From assembly GCA_001724265.1 (NCBI GenBank), contig MEDY01000284.1, forward strand, positions 1 through 64,000: DNA of 64,000 nt. Direction: 5' to 3'. A program made the translations under genes and the position numbers. The DNA is from Rhizaria sp. SCN 62-66 (taxonomy: Eukaryota; Rhizaria, unplaced). Position 1 is the stretch's first letter. Each line of letters begins with the position of its first letter. Shown one piece after another: positions 1 through 9,459 of this stretch. The notes under the pieces are model-generated. The model was not told the origin of the DNA, did no database searches, and saw nothing but the letters and a program-made list of their open reading frames with translations.

Positions 1-3000
1 GAGGGCGAGACGCGCGCGCTGCGGGCCACGCAGGAGGCCGCGCTGGCCGCGGTGCGGGAGGCCGCCGCTGCCAAAGCCGAGGCCGCCGACGCCGCAGCCG
101 CCGCACGCGCCGCAGCCGCGGAGGACGCCGCGAGCGCCGCCGCGGCGCAGGCCGCGCGGTCGGCGCAGGCGGCGTGTGTGGCGCGGGAGGACGCTGAGCG
201 GCTGCGGCAGCAACTGGCCGCCGCCGAGGCCGCCGCGGCGCAGGCGGACGCGAAGGCCGCAGCGGCTGGCGAGGACGCCGCGCTCAGCGCCGCGCGCGCC
301 GCGGAGCTCGAGGCAGCGCTGGCGGCGCAGCGCCGCACGATGGAAGACGTCCACGGCGCGCTCGCTGAGCTGCAAGCCTCCGAAGCAGAGGAGCGCAGCG
401 TCGCGGCGCAGGAGCGCGCGGCGGCGGCGGCGCGGACTGAGGAGCACCGCCAGGTTGCCGCCACCGCACGCGCCGCCGAGGCCGCTGCCCGCGCTGCGGA
501 GACTGAGGCGCGCGCCGCGGAGGTCGAGGCGCGGCGTGCGGGCGAGGCTGCCGTGGCGCGGGCCCGCGAGGAGGCCGAGCACGAGCGCGCGCGCGCCGCA
601 GTTGCGGAAGCCGCGGCGGCGCGCGTCGCAGAAGACAAGGAACAGCTCGCGGCGCGTCTCCGTGCCGTCGTCGCGGCCGCCGCAGCCGAGGCCGAGGAGG
701 CGCGCGCGGCGGCGACGGCGCGGACCGACGCGATGGCGGCCGAGCTCGCGGCCACGGCGGCGCGGCTGGAGCAAAGCGAGCGCTGCGGCGAGGAGGCTCA
801 GCGCGCCGCGCACGCAGGGTTCCGCGAGGAGCTCGAGGCGCTGCGGCGCGAAGTGGCCGCCGACGCGAGCGCGGCCGAGGAGGCGCAGGCGGCCGTGGCG
901 CGCGCGCAGGCCGCCGCGGAGCGCGACAACGCTGAGCTACAAGAGCGGCTTTGTGCGCTGCAGGAGCAGCTTGACTTGCTGCAGACCGAGAACGCTGCGC
1001 TGCGTGAAGCCAAGAGTGCAGCAGAACGCAGTCTGGCCGAGAGTGAGGCAGTGCTGGCGGCCGTGCGTGCGACGCTAACCGAGGTGCAGACCGCGGCGGC
1101 GGAGGGCGAGGAGTCCGCCAGCCGCATCGCAGCGCGCGCTGCTGCGGAGGCTGTGAAGGCCGCCGCGGAGGCCGCGGCCGCCGAGGCCAAGGCGGCTGCT
1201 GCGGAGGCCAAGGCGTCTGCAGCGGAGGCTGACGCGGCACAGAGCCGTGCTGAGACCGCGCACGCCCGCGGTGAGCTCGAGCAGGCGCTGGCTGAGCTGG
1301 AGCGCGCGCGCGCCGACGCAGCGCACAGCCGCACCGAGGCCGAGCAGGCGCGCGAGGCGGCGACCGAGGTGCTGGCCACAGTGGACGCGGCGACAACCGC
1401 GGCCGAGGACGCTGTGGCATCCGCCGAGGCGCGCGCTGCCGCGGCCGAGACGGCCGTGGCCGAGGCCGCCGCGACTGCTGCCGCCGCGCAGGCCGAGGCC
1501 GCGGACGCGCGCGCTGCCGCCGCTGCGGGCGAGACTGCTGTGGCTGAGGCCGAGGCAGCCGCAGAGGCCGCGCGCGCTGAGGCCGCTGCCGCACGTGACG
1601 AGGCTGCTGCGGCCCGCGCTGCGTTGACCGCCACGAGCAGTGAGCGTGAGGCTGCCGTTGCCCAGGCCGCCGCCGCCGCCGCCGAGGCCGCTGCGGAGGC
1701 CGCGCGCGAGCGCCAGACTGCCGCTGTGGCCGCCGCCGTGGCCGAGGCCGTGGCCGCCGCCGAGGCCGCGACGCAGACGACCGTGGCGGCCGTGCTGCGC
1801 GACTCCGAGGCTGCGGCGACCGAAGCTGTCGACGCCGCTGTGGCCGCAGAGCGCGCGCAGGCGGCGCAGGCGCTGGCGGCCGCTGAGGCTGAGCGCAGCA
1901 GGCTCGCCGCTGACTGTGAGCTGCTGCAGCAGGACCGCGACGAGCTGCGAAGGAGCTGCGAACAGGCGCGCGGTGATATTGAGCAGCTGCGCGCGCAGGC
2001 CGGCGCCGCCGGTGTGCAGACGAGCTTCCTCGTCGCGCAAGTTGAGGCGCTGTCCGGCGCGAATGCGGCCGCTGGGGACGCCAAGGCTGCGGCTGAGGAA
2101 GCCAAGGCCGCGATGGAGGAAGCCCTGGTCGCTGCTGAGGCCCGCTGCGCGACCGCAGTGAGCGACAAGGCTGCTGCTGAGAGCGCGTGCGCGGCAGCAG
2201 GCGCTGCAATGGACGCCGCCGAGGCCGCGCGCGCCGACGCAGCTGCCGCGCAGACCGAGGCCGAGACCGCGCTGGCCGCCGCTGAGGCCGCGCTTGCGAC
2301 CGCCGAGTCCGCGCGTGCGGCTGCGGAGAGCGAGCGCGACTCGGCGAAACAGGCGCTGGCGGCCGCCGTGGCCGCCGCGGCCGCGGGCGAGGGCAACCAC
2401 GCCGCGCTAGCGGCCGCGCTGGCGGAGCGCGAGGCCGCGGCGGCCGCGGCGGTGCAGGCGCAGCTGGCCGCCGAGGAGGACAAGCGCGCCGCGATGGATG
2501 CTGCTGAGGCCGCTGTGTCGGCGGCTGAGCTAGCCAACTCCGCTGCGGAGGCCGCCACGGCCGCCAAGGACGAGGCGCTCGCCGAGAAGGCCGCTGCGGA
2601 GGCCGCGCTGGTCGAGGCGCAGGCCCTGCTTGTGGAGGCGGAGACCGCGCGTCAGCAGGCTGAGGCCAAGCTGCGCGCTGCCGAGTCCGCGAACGAGGCG
2701 CTTGCGCTCGACGCCGCCTCACTGTCCGCGAGCAACGCCGCGCTGCACGAGGAGGCCGGCACACTGCGCACCGCGCTGGCGGCACTGACGGCCGACGCCG
2801 CCGCGCTCTCGGCCAAGACCGAGGCGCTGGCCGCCGAGAACGCGCAGCTCACCGACGCCGCGAGCGGCGCCAACGCGGAGCGCGAGAGCCTCGCGGGCGA
2901 GCTCGAGCGCGCGGCTGCCGAGTCCGCGGCGCTACGCGCGCGCGCCACCCAGCTGGAGGCCGCCAACGCAGCGCTGGGGCTCGACGCTGCGGCGGGCGGC

Positions 3001-6000
3001 AGCGCACAGGAGGCGCTTGCCGCAGACAACGCGGCGCTGTCGGAGCAGCGCGCCGCACTTGAAACTGAGAAGACGCGCCTCGAGGCTCACGTTGATGAGC
3101 TTACTGCAGAGGTCGCGACACTGATGGCCGAGCTCAGTGCGGCCAATACCGATGCTGGCGCTGCGAAGGCTGAGGCTGAGAGGGCTAAGACAGAGGCCGA
3201 GACAGTCATGACTGCGGCTGAGATGGCCGTGACCGAGGCCGAGGCCGCTAAGGCCCAGTCTGCTTCCGCTCTTGCTGACGCCGACGCTGCCAAGGCCGAC
3301 GCACAGGCTGCCAAGGCCGAAGCCGCTGCTTTGGCGGAGGACAAGGCTGCCCTGCAGGAACAGACGGCTGCGCTGACTCAGCAGTCTGCGGCGCAGCAAG
3401 AGCGTCTCGCGGCGCTGGAACGCGACTTGGAGGCGCTCGCGGCCGACAAGGCCCGCACTGTGTCTGCGCTCGAGACCGCGCTGGCGGCCAACGCCGGCGC
3501 GCGCGACGAGGCCTTGAATGCGGCGCTGGCCGCGGCGCAGACCGCGCAGACCGAGGCTACGGACGCGGCCCGCGCGCGCGACGCCGCGGCGGCCGAGCTG
3601 GCGCATCTGCAGGAGCAGCTGTGCGCTCTCGACGAAGCCACGGCGCAGATCGCGGCGCCGTCGCACAGCAACAGCGCTGGCGGCGGCGACTCGGCCCCCG
3701 GGTCGCCGGTCACCGCGCGCGCGCAGTCGCGGTCGAGCGCCGCGGTCGGTACCAGCACCGATGACAACGGTGAGAGCGCGGGCGCGATGCTGCTGGCCTC
3801 GCCCGCCTCCGCGGACGCGCACGACACAAGCGCTGTCTCCGAGGCTGCCGACGCCGCTAACCCGAACAACACGAGCGCGGACGCTCTCGCGCGGCTGCGC
3901 GCGCGGCTGGTGCGCGCCGAGCGCCGGCTGCTGGCGTCGGCCAAGGCACTGCTGTCGCTCAACGACACAGTCGCGAAGCTGCAGCAGATTGCCGAGCTCA
4001 AGGACGCCGCGCGCGCCGACGCCGAGGCCGCGCTCAAGGAAGCCACGGACGAGTGTGACTTGCGCGCGCGCGACATGGCGCTGATGGAGGCCGAGCTGGT
4101 GGAGCTGCGCGAGGCCCGTCGCGAGGCCGCCGAGACGCTGCTGCAGGTCAACGAGCTGCACAGCGTCGAACTTGAGCGCCTGCAGGCGGACCTCAGCAAG
4201 GCGGACCAGCTTGCCGCCGCGGCGGACTCGGCCGCGGCCGCCGCGCGCGTGCGCGCCGAGAAGGTCGAGGCGGCGCAGGCGGACCTGGCGGCCGCGGCAC
4301 AAGGCGCGGCCGCCGTGGACGAGCGTCTGGCGCGCGCGCAGGAAGAGCTGGAGCGGCGCGCGGCCGCGCTTGACGAGGCGGAGAACAACGCTAAGGACTG
4401 GGAGCGGTCCGCGGCCGATGCCGACGCGCAGGCGCGCTTCTACGCGCTGCGGGCGTCGCAGCTGGAGGCCGCGGCGGAGGAAGCCTCGACCGCGCGCGAG
4501 GCACTGGTCGCGGACAAGGTGACGGCCACGCTCGAGGCGCAGCGGCTGCAGCAGGAGCTTACTGCGGCGCGCACCGAGCTGGGCCGCACGCGGGCCGATC
4601 TTGCGCAAGCCAAGGTCGCGCGCGGGCAAGCCGACTCGGCGGAGCTGGCCGAGGCGCGGCGCGACCGCGACGAGTTTGAGGGCCACATGGAGGCGCTTCT
4701 GGGCGAGAATGAGGCGCTTAAGGCCGCCGCGGACAGCGCGCGCGCCAGTGCCAGGACCGCGGTCGACGCCGCTCGGGCCGATGCCGAGCGCGCGCGCGCG
4801 GAGGCCGCGGCGGCCAAGGCTGAGGCTGCGGAGGCTAAGGCTGAGATCGATGCTGCCAAGGCTGCCGCGGCCGAGGCTGCTGCGGAGGCCAGCGACTCGT
4901 TGCGCACGACGACGCAGCGCCTCTTTGCTGCGCAGACCGCCGCCGAGGAGGCTCGCGCCGCTGCTGAGACCGCGGAGGCCGCGCATGCTGCGCTTGCAGA
5001 GCGTCTGGCCGAGGTCTCCGTGGGCGCGGGCGACGACGTGGTGACCGCGCAGGCCGCCGCTGCCGCCGCCGCGACTGCGGCCGCCGCGGCCTTCGCCGAG
5101 GCCGACGCCGCCAAAGAGACTGCGGCTGCGGCCGAGCTGCGCGCGCAGGAGGCTGAGGCCGCGCGTGACAGCGCTGTTGCTGCCGCGGATGATGCCACTG
5201 CCGCTGCGGCCGCTGCTGAGGCCGCTAAGTCCGCCGCTGAGGCCGCCAAGACCGCGGCTGATGAAGCGAAGACCGCTGCCGAGTCCGAGCTGGCTGCGGT
5301 GCAGGACGACCTGCACCGCGCTGAGGCCGCTGCTGCGGGCGCAGTCGCTGAGCGTGACGCCGCACTGGCCGCGCAGGCCGCAGCCGAGGCTGCGCTGGCG
5401 GAGGCTCTGGCTGCCAAGCAGGAGTCCGAAGACGCGGGCGCCGAGTCCGCTGCCGCCGCCGCCCGCGCCGCCGCCGCCGCTGCGGCTGAAGTGCGCGCAT
5501 TCGAAGCCGCCCAACGCTACGCGGCCGAGGCTGACGCAGCCGCTGCGACCTCCGCGGCCGCGCGTGCCGAGGCTGAGGCCGCCGAGGCCCGCGCTGCCGC
5601 CGCGGAGGAGCGTGCCGCGGACGCCGAGGAGCGCGCCGCCGAGGCCGTGCTGCGCGCCGAGGACGAGGACGCCGAGCGCGCGAAGCTTGCGCAGCAGCTG
5701 GCCGAGGCGCAGGCGGCCGCGGAGGCGCGTTTGGCGGCAGCCGAGAGCCGCGCCGCCGCCGCAGAGGCCAGGGCCGCCGAGGCCGAGGCGCGCGCTGACG
5801 CCGCCAAGGAGGCCGAACGCGCCGCGGCGACGAGCGTCGACGCCGCCGAGGCCGCCGCGCAGACCGCGACCGAGGCGAGCGCGCGCGCGGCCGCGCTCGA
5901 GGCTGCCGTGGCCGAGGCCGACACCGTGCGCGACGTGCTTCAGGCGCAGTTGGCGGCCGCGCACAGCCAGATTGCAGACGAGCAGACTGCGCGTGCGGCC

Positions 6001-9000
6001 ACCGAGGAGGCCGCCGCCGCCGCGGCCGCGCGCGCCGAGACTGCTGAGGCCGCCGCCGCCGCCGCGCTGGCGGAGGCTGTGGCCGCGGGCGAGACCGCTG
6101 CCGCCGCACGCGCGCAGGTTGCTGCGCTGCGCGAGGAGGCCGTGGCCGCTCAGAACGAGGCTGCGAGCGCGCTTGAGGATCTCGCGGCCGCGCAGGAGAC
6201 CAGCGCGGCGCTGCGCGAGCGCGCGGCCGCCGCCGAGGCCGCTGCTGCCGAAGCGCTCGCGCGCGCTGATACTGCCGCCGTGGCTCAGAGCGGCGTTGAG
6301 GCCGCAGCGGAGGAGGTCGCACGCGCGCGCGCCGCGCAGGCCGCTGCTGAGGCTGAGGCTGCATCCGCGCGCGCTGAGGCCGAGGCCGCTGCCGCCGCCG
6401 CCGCTGCTGCTACCGCGCAGTCCGGAGCCGCTTCGTCTGCCGCCGAGGACGCGCAGGCGCGCGCGGCGGCCGCCGAGGCCGAGGCTGCGGGGTCCGCCGC
6501 CGCCAAGGCCGCCGCCGATGCCGCAGCTGAGGAGGCGCTGGCCGCCGCTGCCGCTGAGACTGCGGCCGCGCACCGCGCCGCCGCTCTTGCGCGCGAGGAG
6601 GCGGCGGTGCTCAAGGACCAGCTGGCTGCGACCTCCGAGCTGGTCGCCGCCGCGGGCGAGGACGCGACCGCCGCGGCCGCCGCAGCGCATGCCGCCGCCG
6701 CGCAGGCCCGCGCTGACGCCGCTGCGGCGCGTGCCGCGGAGGAGGAGGCCAAGAGCGATGCCGCGCGCACGCTCGCGCGCGTGCTGGCGCTGGTGCGCGC
6801 CGAAACCGCCAAGGCCGCTGTCACTGCTAACATGAACGCTAGCGCTGGCGACCCAGAGTCCGCCGACGCGAGTGCGGACGCTGATCCTATCGCCGAGGCG
6901 TACGCCCTCTCTGGCGAGGCCGACGCCGACGCGGTGCTGAGTGCCGTGGCCGCTCTGGCCGCCGCCGCGCGCGAGCGCTCCGCGGCCCGGGCTGCGGAGG
7001 CTGCCGCGGCCGCCAAGGCAGCTGCGGACACCGCCGCTGCCGAGGCGCTTGCTGCTGCAACGGCCGCGGCCGCCGCGGAGGCCGCTGCGGCTGCCAAGGC
7101 CGAGGCCGAGGCCGCCGCGGGCGATTTGGTCCCCAAAACGCTGCTGGGCGCTGCCGAGGCGCGCGTCGCGGCGGCCGAGGAGGACGCCCGTCTGGCCGCC
7201 GCGGTGGCCGAGGCCCTGCGCGCTGAGAGCGACTCTGCCGCGGCGGGCGCTCGCGAGCTGCGGCTCAAGATCACGCTTCTGGAGACGGCACTCGAGGACG
7301 AGCAGCTGCTGCGCAACGCGCTGGCGCAGGAGCGCGACCAGACCGCGCGCGCGCTGGCCGAGGCGCAGGAGGCCGTGCGCGCGGGCGTGCACAGCGCGGG
7401 AACGCTCGAGGGCATCGAGGCGACGTGGCGCGAGAAGGAGGCCGCGTTTAAGGTCCAGCTCGACGCCGCCGTCGCCGCGGCCCGTGAGGAGGCCGCCAGC
7501 GCGCGCGCGGTGGCCGAGGCTGAGGCGCGCGACGCTGCTGCGCGCGAGGAGGCCCGCGTGGCTGCGCTCGCTGCTGCGGCGGAGGAGAACGCCGCTGCCG
7601 CAGAGGCGCGCGCGCAAGAGGCGGAGGCCCGCGCGGCCGAGGCCGAGGCGCGCGCCGCGACTGCGACAGCGTCCCTAGTGTCCGCCTCCGCCGCGGCGCT
7701 TGCTGCGCGCGATGCCGAGGACGACGACGGCGGCGTTGTGGCCGTTGACGACGCGTCTTTCGCGATGACTGGCCCCGCCAGCGCGCGCGCGCCCGCCGCC
7801 GCGGCGGCCCGGTCGCGCTCGCACTCGCGCGCGCGGTCGATGGCGTCGCGCGCGTCATCCTTGGGCGCGGCGGGGCTGCTGACTCCGCGCCGCGGGCTGC
7901 TGGCGCTGCTGGCGGAGCAGCCGCGGCTGGAGCGCCCCGCGGCCGCGCCCGAGGGCGTGGAGCGCGTGCTGCCGTTCGACGACATGCCCATTGGCGACGG
8001 GCTCTGGCTCGGCTCCGACGGCGCTGTGTATGACTTCGACGGCGAGTGTCTCGGCCGCATCCTCCCCGAGGATGAGGCCGCCGAAGCCGATGCCGACGCC
8101 GCCGCGGAGGAGGCCGCGCTCGAAGCTGAGGCCGAGGCCGCGCGCGCTGCGGCCGCGGACCGGGAGGCCGCGCAACTCAAGGAGGAGAACGCGCGTCTGC
8201 GCAGCATGCTGGCCGCGCTGCAGGCGCACGCGGACTCCATCTCGACGGATCTCTACGCCGCCGAGGCCAAGCTCGCCGGCAAGCCCGCCGCCCCTGAGGC
8301 GACCCCTGCAGCTATTGCTGTGGCCTCTAATGGTTCTGCTGCTGCTGGTGGCCGTCGCGGGCGCTCGCGCAACCGCCGCGCCGGTGCTGTCGCCGCCGGC
8401 GCGCGCACTGGCGCGGCCGCTGCGCTGGGCGGCGCGGGCTCGTCTGCGGACAGCGAGACGATGGCAGCTCTCGTTGTCGACGACGAGCACGCTGACGCGG
8501 CCGCCGCGGCCGGGCTCACAGGTGCAGCGCGCGGCGCGGACGACACGTTCGGGCTCGACGAGGGCGAGGAGTCCTTTGGCAGCGATGCCGACCTCAGCGA
8601 AGTCGTGCCCGGCGGCGCGCGCCTTGAGACTGCGCTCGGGCTTGACGACGGATGGGACGAGGACGGCGCCGCGCCGCGCGCGGTGCGCAAGGTCGCCTCT
8701 TCGCACGGCGGCCTCGGACCCAACGGCGCGCGCAGCAGTGCGCGCGGCGGCGCCGGGTTCGAGTATGGGCAGAGCCAGCTGGGCGATGACGGCGGCGACG
8801 ACGGCTACCTGCAGGATCTCGACGATGACGGTGAGGACGGGCGCAGCGACGGCGACTATCTGTCAGACGCGACGGTGCCCGCAGCGTTCCGCAAGATGTT
8901 CATCAAGTACCTCGCCAAGGAGGAGCCAGAGGCGCTGCTGCCCGTCATCTCGAGCATGCTGCAGCTTACGCCGCAGGAGCAGGCGCGGGTGCAGTCGGCG

Positions 9001-9048
9001 CACGCCACGAGCGCGAACCGTGGGTCGTTCTTCCAGGGCTGGCTCTAA
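1..9048 (+). CDS. Giant Ala-rich coiled-coil golgin with C-terminal GRIP domain (5' end outside window)
   Basis: The reading frame is open from base 1, so the start lies upstream; 3015 codons are visible, ending in TAA. Residues 1 to about 2570 are almost continuous Ala/Glu/Arg/Asp heptad-like coiled coil. An acidic, Gly-rich region follows at about 2780-2950. The last 60 residues (codons at about 8872-9045) look like a GRIP domain: AFRKMFIKYL, then LLPVISSMLQLTPQEQ, ending in SFFQGWL. In known golgins the GRIP domain binds Arl1-GTP and anchors a long tether to the trans-Golgi. Here the conserved GRIP tyrosine (YLK) is Phe. The visible protein is longer than typical golgins and has no intron in 9 kb. 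The Golgi-tether role is inferred from the GRIP match plus the coiled coil; the Ala content is extreme. Long antisense open frames inside the gene are composition artefacts. Confidence 0.85.
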   Translation, partial: EGETRALRATQEAALAAVREAAAAKAEAADAAAAARAAAAEDAASAAAAQAARSAQAACVAREDAERLRQQLAAAEAAAAQADAKAAAAGEDAALSAARAAELEAALAAQRRTMEDVHGALAELQASEAEERSVAAQERAAAAARTEEHRQVAATARAAEAAARAAETEARAAEVEARRAGEAAVARAREEAEHERARAAVAEAAAARVAEDKEQLAARLRAVVAAAAAEAEEARAAATARTDAMAAELAATAARLEQSERCGEEAQRAAHAGFREELEALRREVAADASAAEEAQAAVARAQAAAERDNAELQERLCALQEQLDLLQTENAALREAKSAAERSLAESEAVLAAVRATLTEVQTAAAEGEESASRIAARAAAEAVKAAAEAAAAEAKAAAAEAKASAAEADAAQSRAETAHARGELEQALAELERARADAAHSRTEAEQAREAATEVLATVDAATTAAEDAVASAEARAAAAETAVAEAAATAAAAQAEAADARAAAAAGETAVAEAEAAAEAARAEAAAARDEAAAARAALTATSSEREAAVAQAAAAAAEAAAEAARERQTAAVAAAVAEAVAAAEAATQTTVAAVLRDSEAAATEAVDAAVAAERAQAAQALAAAEAERSRLAADCELLQQDRDELRRSCEQARGDIEQLRAQAGAAGVQTSFLVAQVEALSGANAAAGDAKAAAEEAKAAMEEALVAAEARCATAVSDKAAAESACAAAGAAMDAAEAARADAAAAQTEAETALAAAEAALATAESARAAAESERDSAKQALAAAVAAAAAGEGNHAALAAALAEREAAAAAAVQAQLAAEEDKRAAMDAAEAAVSAAELANSAAEAATAAKDEALAEKAAAEAALVEAQALLVEAETARQQAEAKLRAAESANEALALDAASLSASNAALHEEAGTLRTALAALTADAAALSAKTEALAAENAQLTDAASGANAERESLAGELERAAAESAALRARATQLEAANAALGLDAAAGGSAQEALAADNAALSEQRAALETEKTRLEAHVDELTAEVATLMAELSAANTDAGAAKAEAERAKTEAETVMTAAEMAVTEAEAAKAQSASALADADAAKADAQAAKAEAAALAEDKAALQEQTAALTQQSAAQQERLAALERDLEALAADKARTVSALETALAANAGARDEALNAALAAAQTAQTEATDAARARDAAAAELAHLQEQLCALDEATAQIAAPSHSNSAGGGDSAPGSPVTARAQSRSSAAVGTSTDDNGESAGAMLLASPASADAHDTSAVSEAADAANPNNTSADALARLRARLVRAERRLLASAKALLSLNDTVAKLQQIAELKDAARADAEAALKEATDECDLRARDMALMEAELVELREARREAAETLLQVNELHSVELERLQADLSKADQLAAAADSAAAAARVRAEKVEAAQADLAAAAQGAAAVDERLARAQEELERRAAALDEAENNAKDWERSAADADAQARFYALRASQLEAAAEEASTAREALVADKVTATLEAQRLQQELTAARTELGRTRADLAQAKVARGQADSAELAEARRDRDEFEGHMEALLGENEALKAAADSARASARTAVDAARADAERARAEAAAAKAEAAEAKAEIDAAKAAAAEAAAEASDSLRTTTQRLFAAQTAAEEARAAAETAEAAHAALAERLAEVSVGAGDDVVTAQAAAAAAATAAAAAFAEADAAKETAAAAELRAQEAEAARDSAVAAADDATAAAAAAEAAKSAAEAAKTAADEAKTAAESELAAVQDDLHRAEAAAAGAVAERDAALAAQAAAEAALAEALAAKQESEDAGAESAAAAARAAAAAAAEVRAFEAAQRYAAEADAAAATSAAARAEAEAAEARAAAAEERAADAEERAAEAVLRAEDEDAERAKLAQQLAEAQAAAEARLAAAESRAAAAEARAAEAEARADAAKEAERAAATSVDAAEAAAQTATEASARAAALEAAVAEADTVRDVLQAQLAAAHSQIADEQTARAATEEAAAAAAARAETAEAAAAAALAEAVAAGETAAAARAQVAALREEAVAAQNEAASALEDLAAAQETSAALRERAAAAEAAAAEALARADTAAVAQSGVEAAAEEVARARAAQAAAEAEAASARAEAEAAAAAAAAATAQSGAASSAAEDAQARAAAAEAEAAGSAAAKAAADAAAEEALAAAAAETAAAHRAAALAREEAAVLKDQLAATSELVAAAGEDATAAAAAAHAAAAQARADAAAARAAEEEAKSDAARTLARVLALVRAETAKAAVTANMNASAGDPESADASADADPIAEAYALSGEADADAVLSAVAALAAAARERSAARAAEAAAAAKAAADTAAAEALAAATAAAAAEAAAAAKAEAEAAAGDLVPKTLLGAAEARVAAAEEDARLAAAVAEALRAESDSAAAGARELRLKITLLETALEDEQLLRNALAQERDQTARALAEAQEAVRAGVHSAGTLEGIEATWREKEAAFKVQLDAAVAAAREEAASARAVAEAEARDAAAREEARVAALAAAAEENAAAAEARAQEAEARAAEAEARAATATASLVSASAAALAARDAEDDDGGVVAVDDASFAMTGPASARAPAAAAARSRSHSRARSMASRASSLGAAGLLTPRRGLLALLAEQPRLERPAAAPEGVERVLPFDDMPIGDGLWLGSDGAVYDFDGECLGRILPEDEAAEADADAAAEEAALEAEAEAARAAAADREAAQLKEENARLRSMLAALQAHADSISTDLYAAEAKLAGKPAAPEATPAAIAVASNGSAAAGGRRGRSRNRRAGAVAAGARTGAAAALGGAGSSADSETMAALVVDDEHADAAAAAGLTGAARGADDTFGLDEGEESFGSDADLSEVVPGGARLETALGLDDGWDEDGAAPRAVRKVASSHGGLGPNGARSSARGGAGFEYGQSQLGDDGGDDGYLQDLDDDGEDGRSDGDYLSDATVPAAFRKMFIKYLAKEEPEALLPVISSMLQLTPQEQARVQSAHATSANRGSFFQGWL

Positions 9049-9459
9049 GCGCGTGTACATGCGATTGGCTCTGTCAGGGAAAAGTACCAGAACCTACAAA
9101 TTCATTTTCTAGCACTTAATTTGACAACTCAACATCACAGGTGTTCGTGACCGTTGATCTTTACATCAGTTATCCCAATTTATAACAGAATACAATGACT
9201 CAGGTTTTAATCAACGAATTCGACATGTTGCCACTTAATACGAATAAAAGTGTATGCTGTGGCGGTAACTGAGACATGAACATTGCTCAAGCAATCAGTT
9301 ACCTACCTCTTTGAAAAACGTATGGGAAAAATAAACATAAGAAGAAAATAAACGCATCACGTATGATCAAAATAAAAGTACCGGCGAGAGAGAAGAAAAA
9401 TAGATCTAGATATGGATACAGTTAGAAATTTGAAGCCTCGGAGCGCAAAGCCTCGCCAC
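9049..9459. other. AT-rich spacer between convergent golgin and cyclin H genes
   Basis: The spacer holds the 3' flanks of two converging genes. AATAAA hexamers on the + strand at 9330 and 9347 could serve the golgin mRNA but lie about 280-300 bases past its stop. No gene is supported. Confidence 0.5.

Noticed and set aside
284-7617. Long minus-strand open frames (up to 1561 codons) inside the golgin gene
   Set aside because: They mirror the GC-rich RNY-like codons of the + strand gene. The + strand has the Ala-Glu coiled coil and GRIP end; the antisense frames have no domain.
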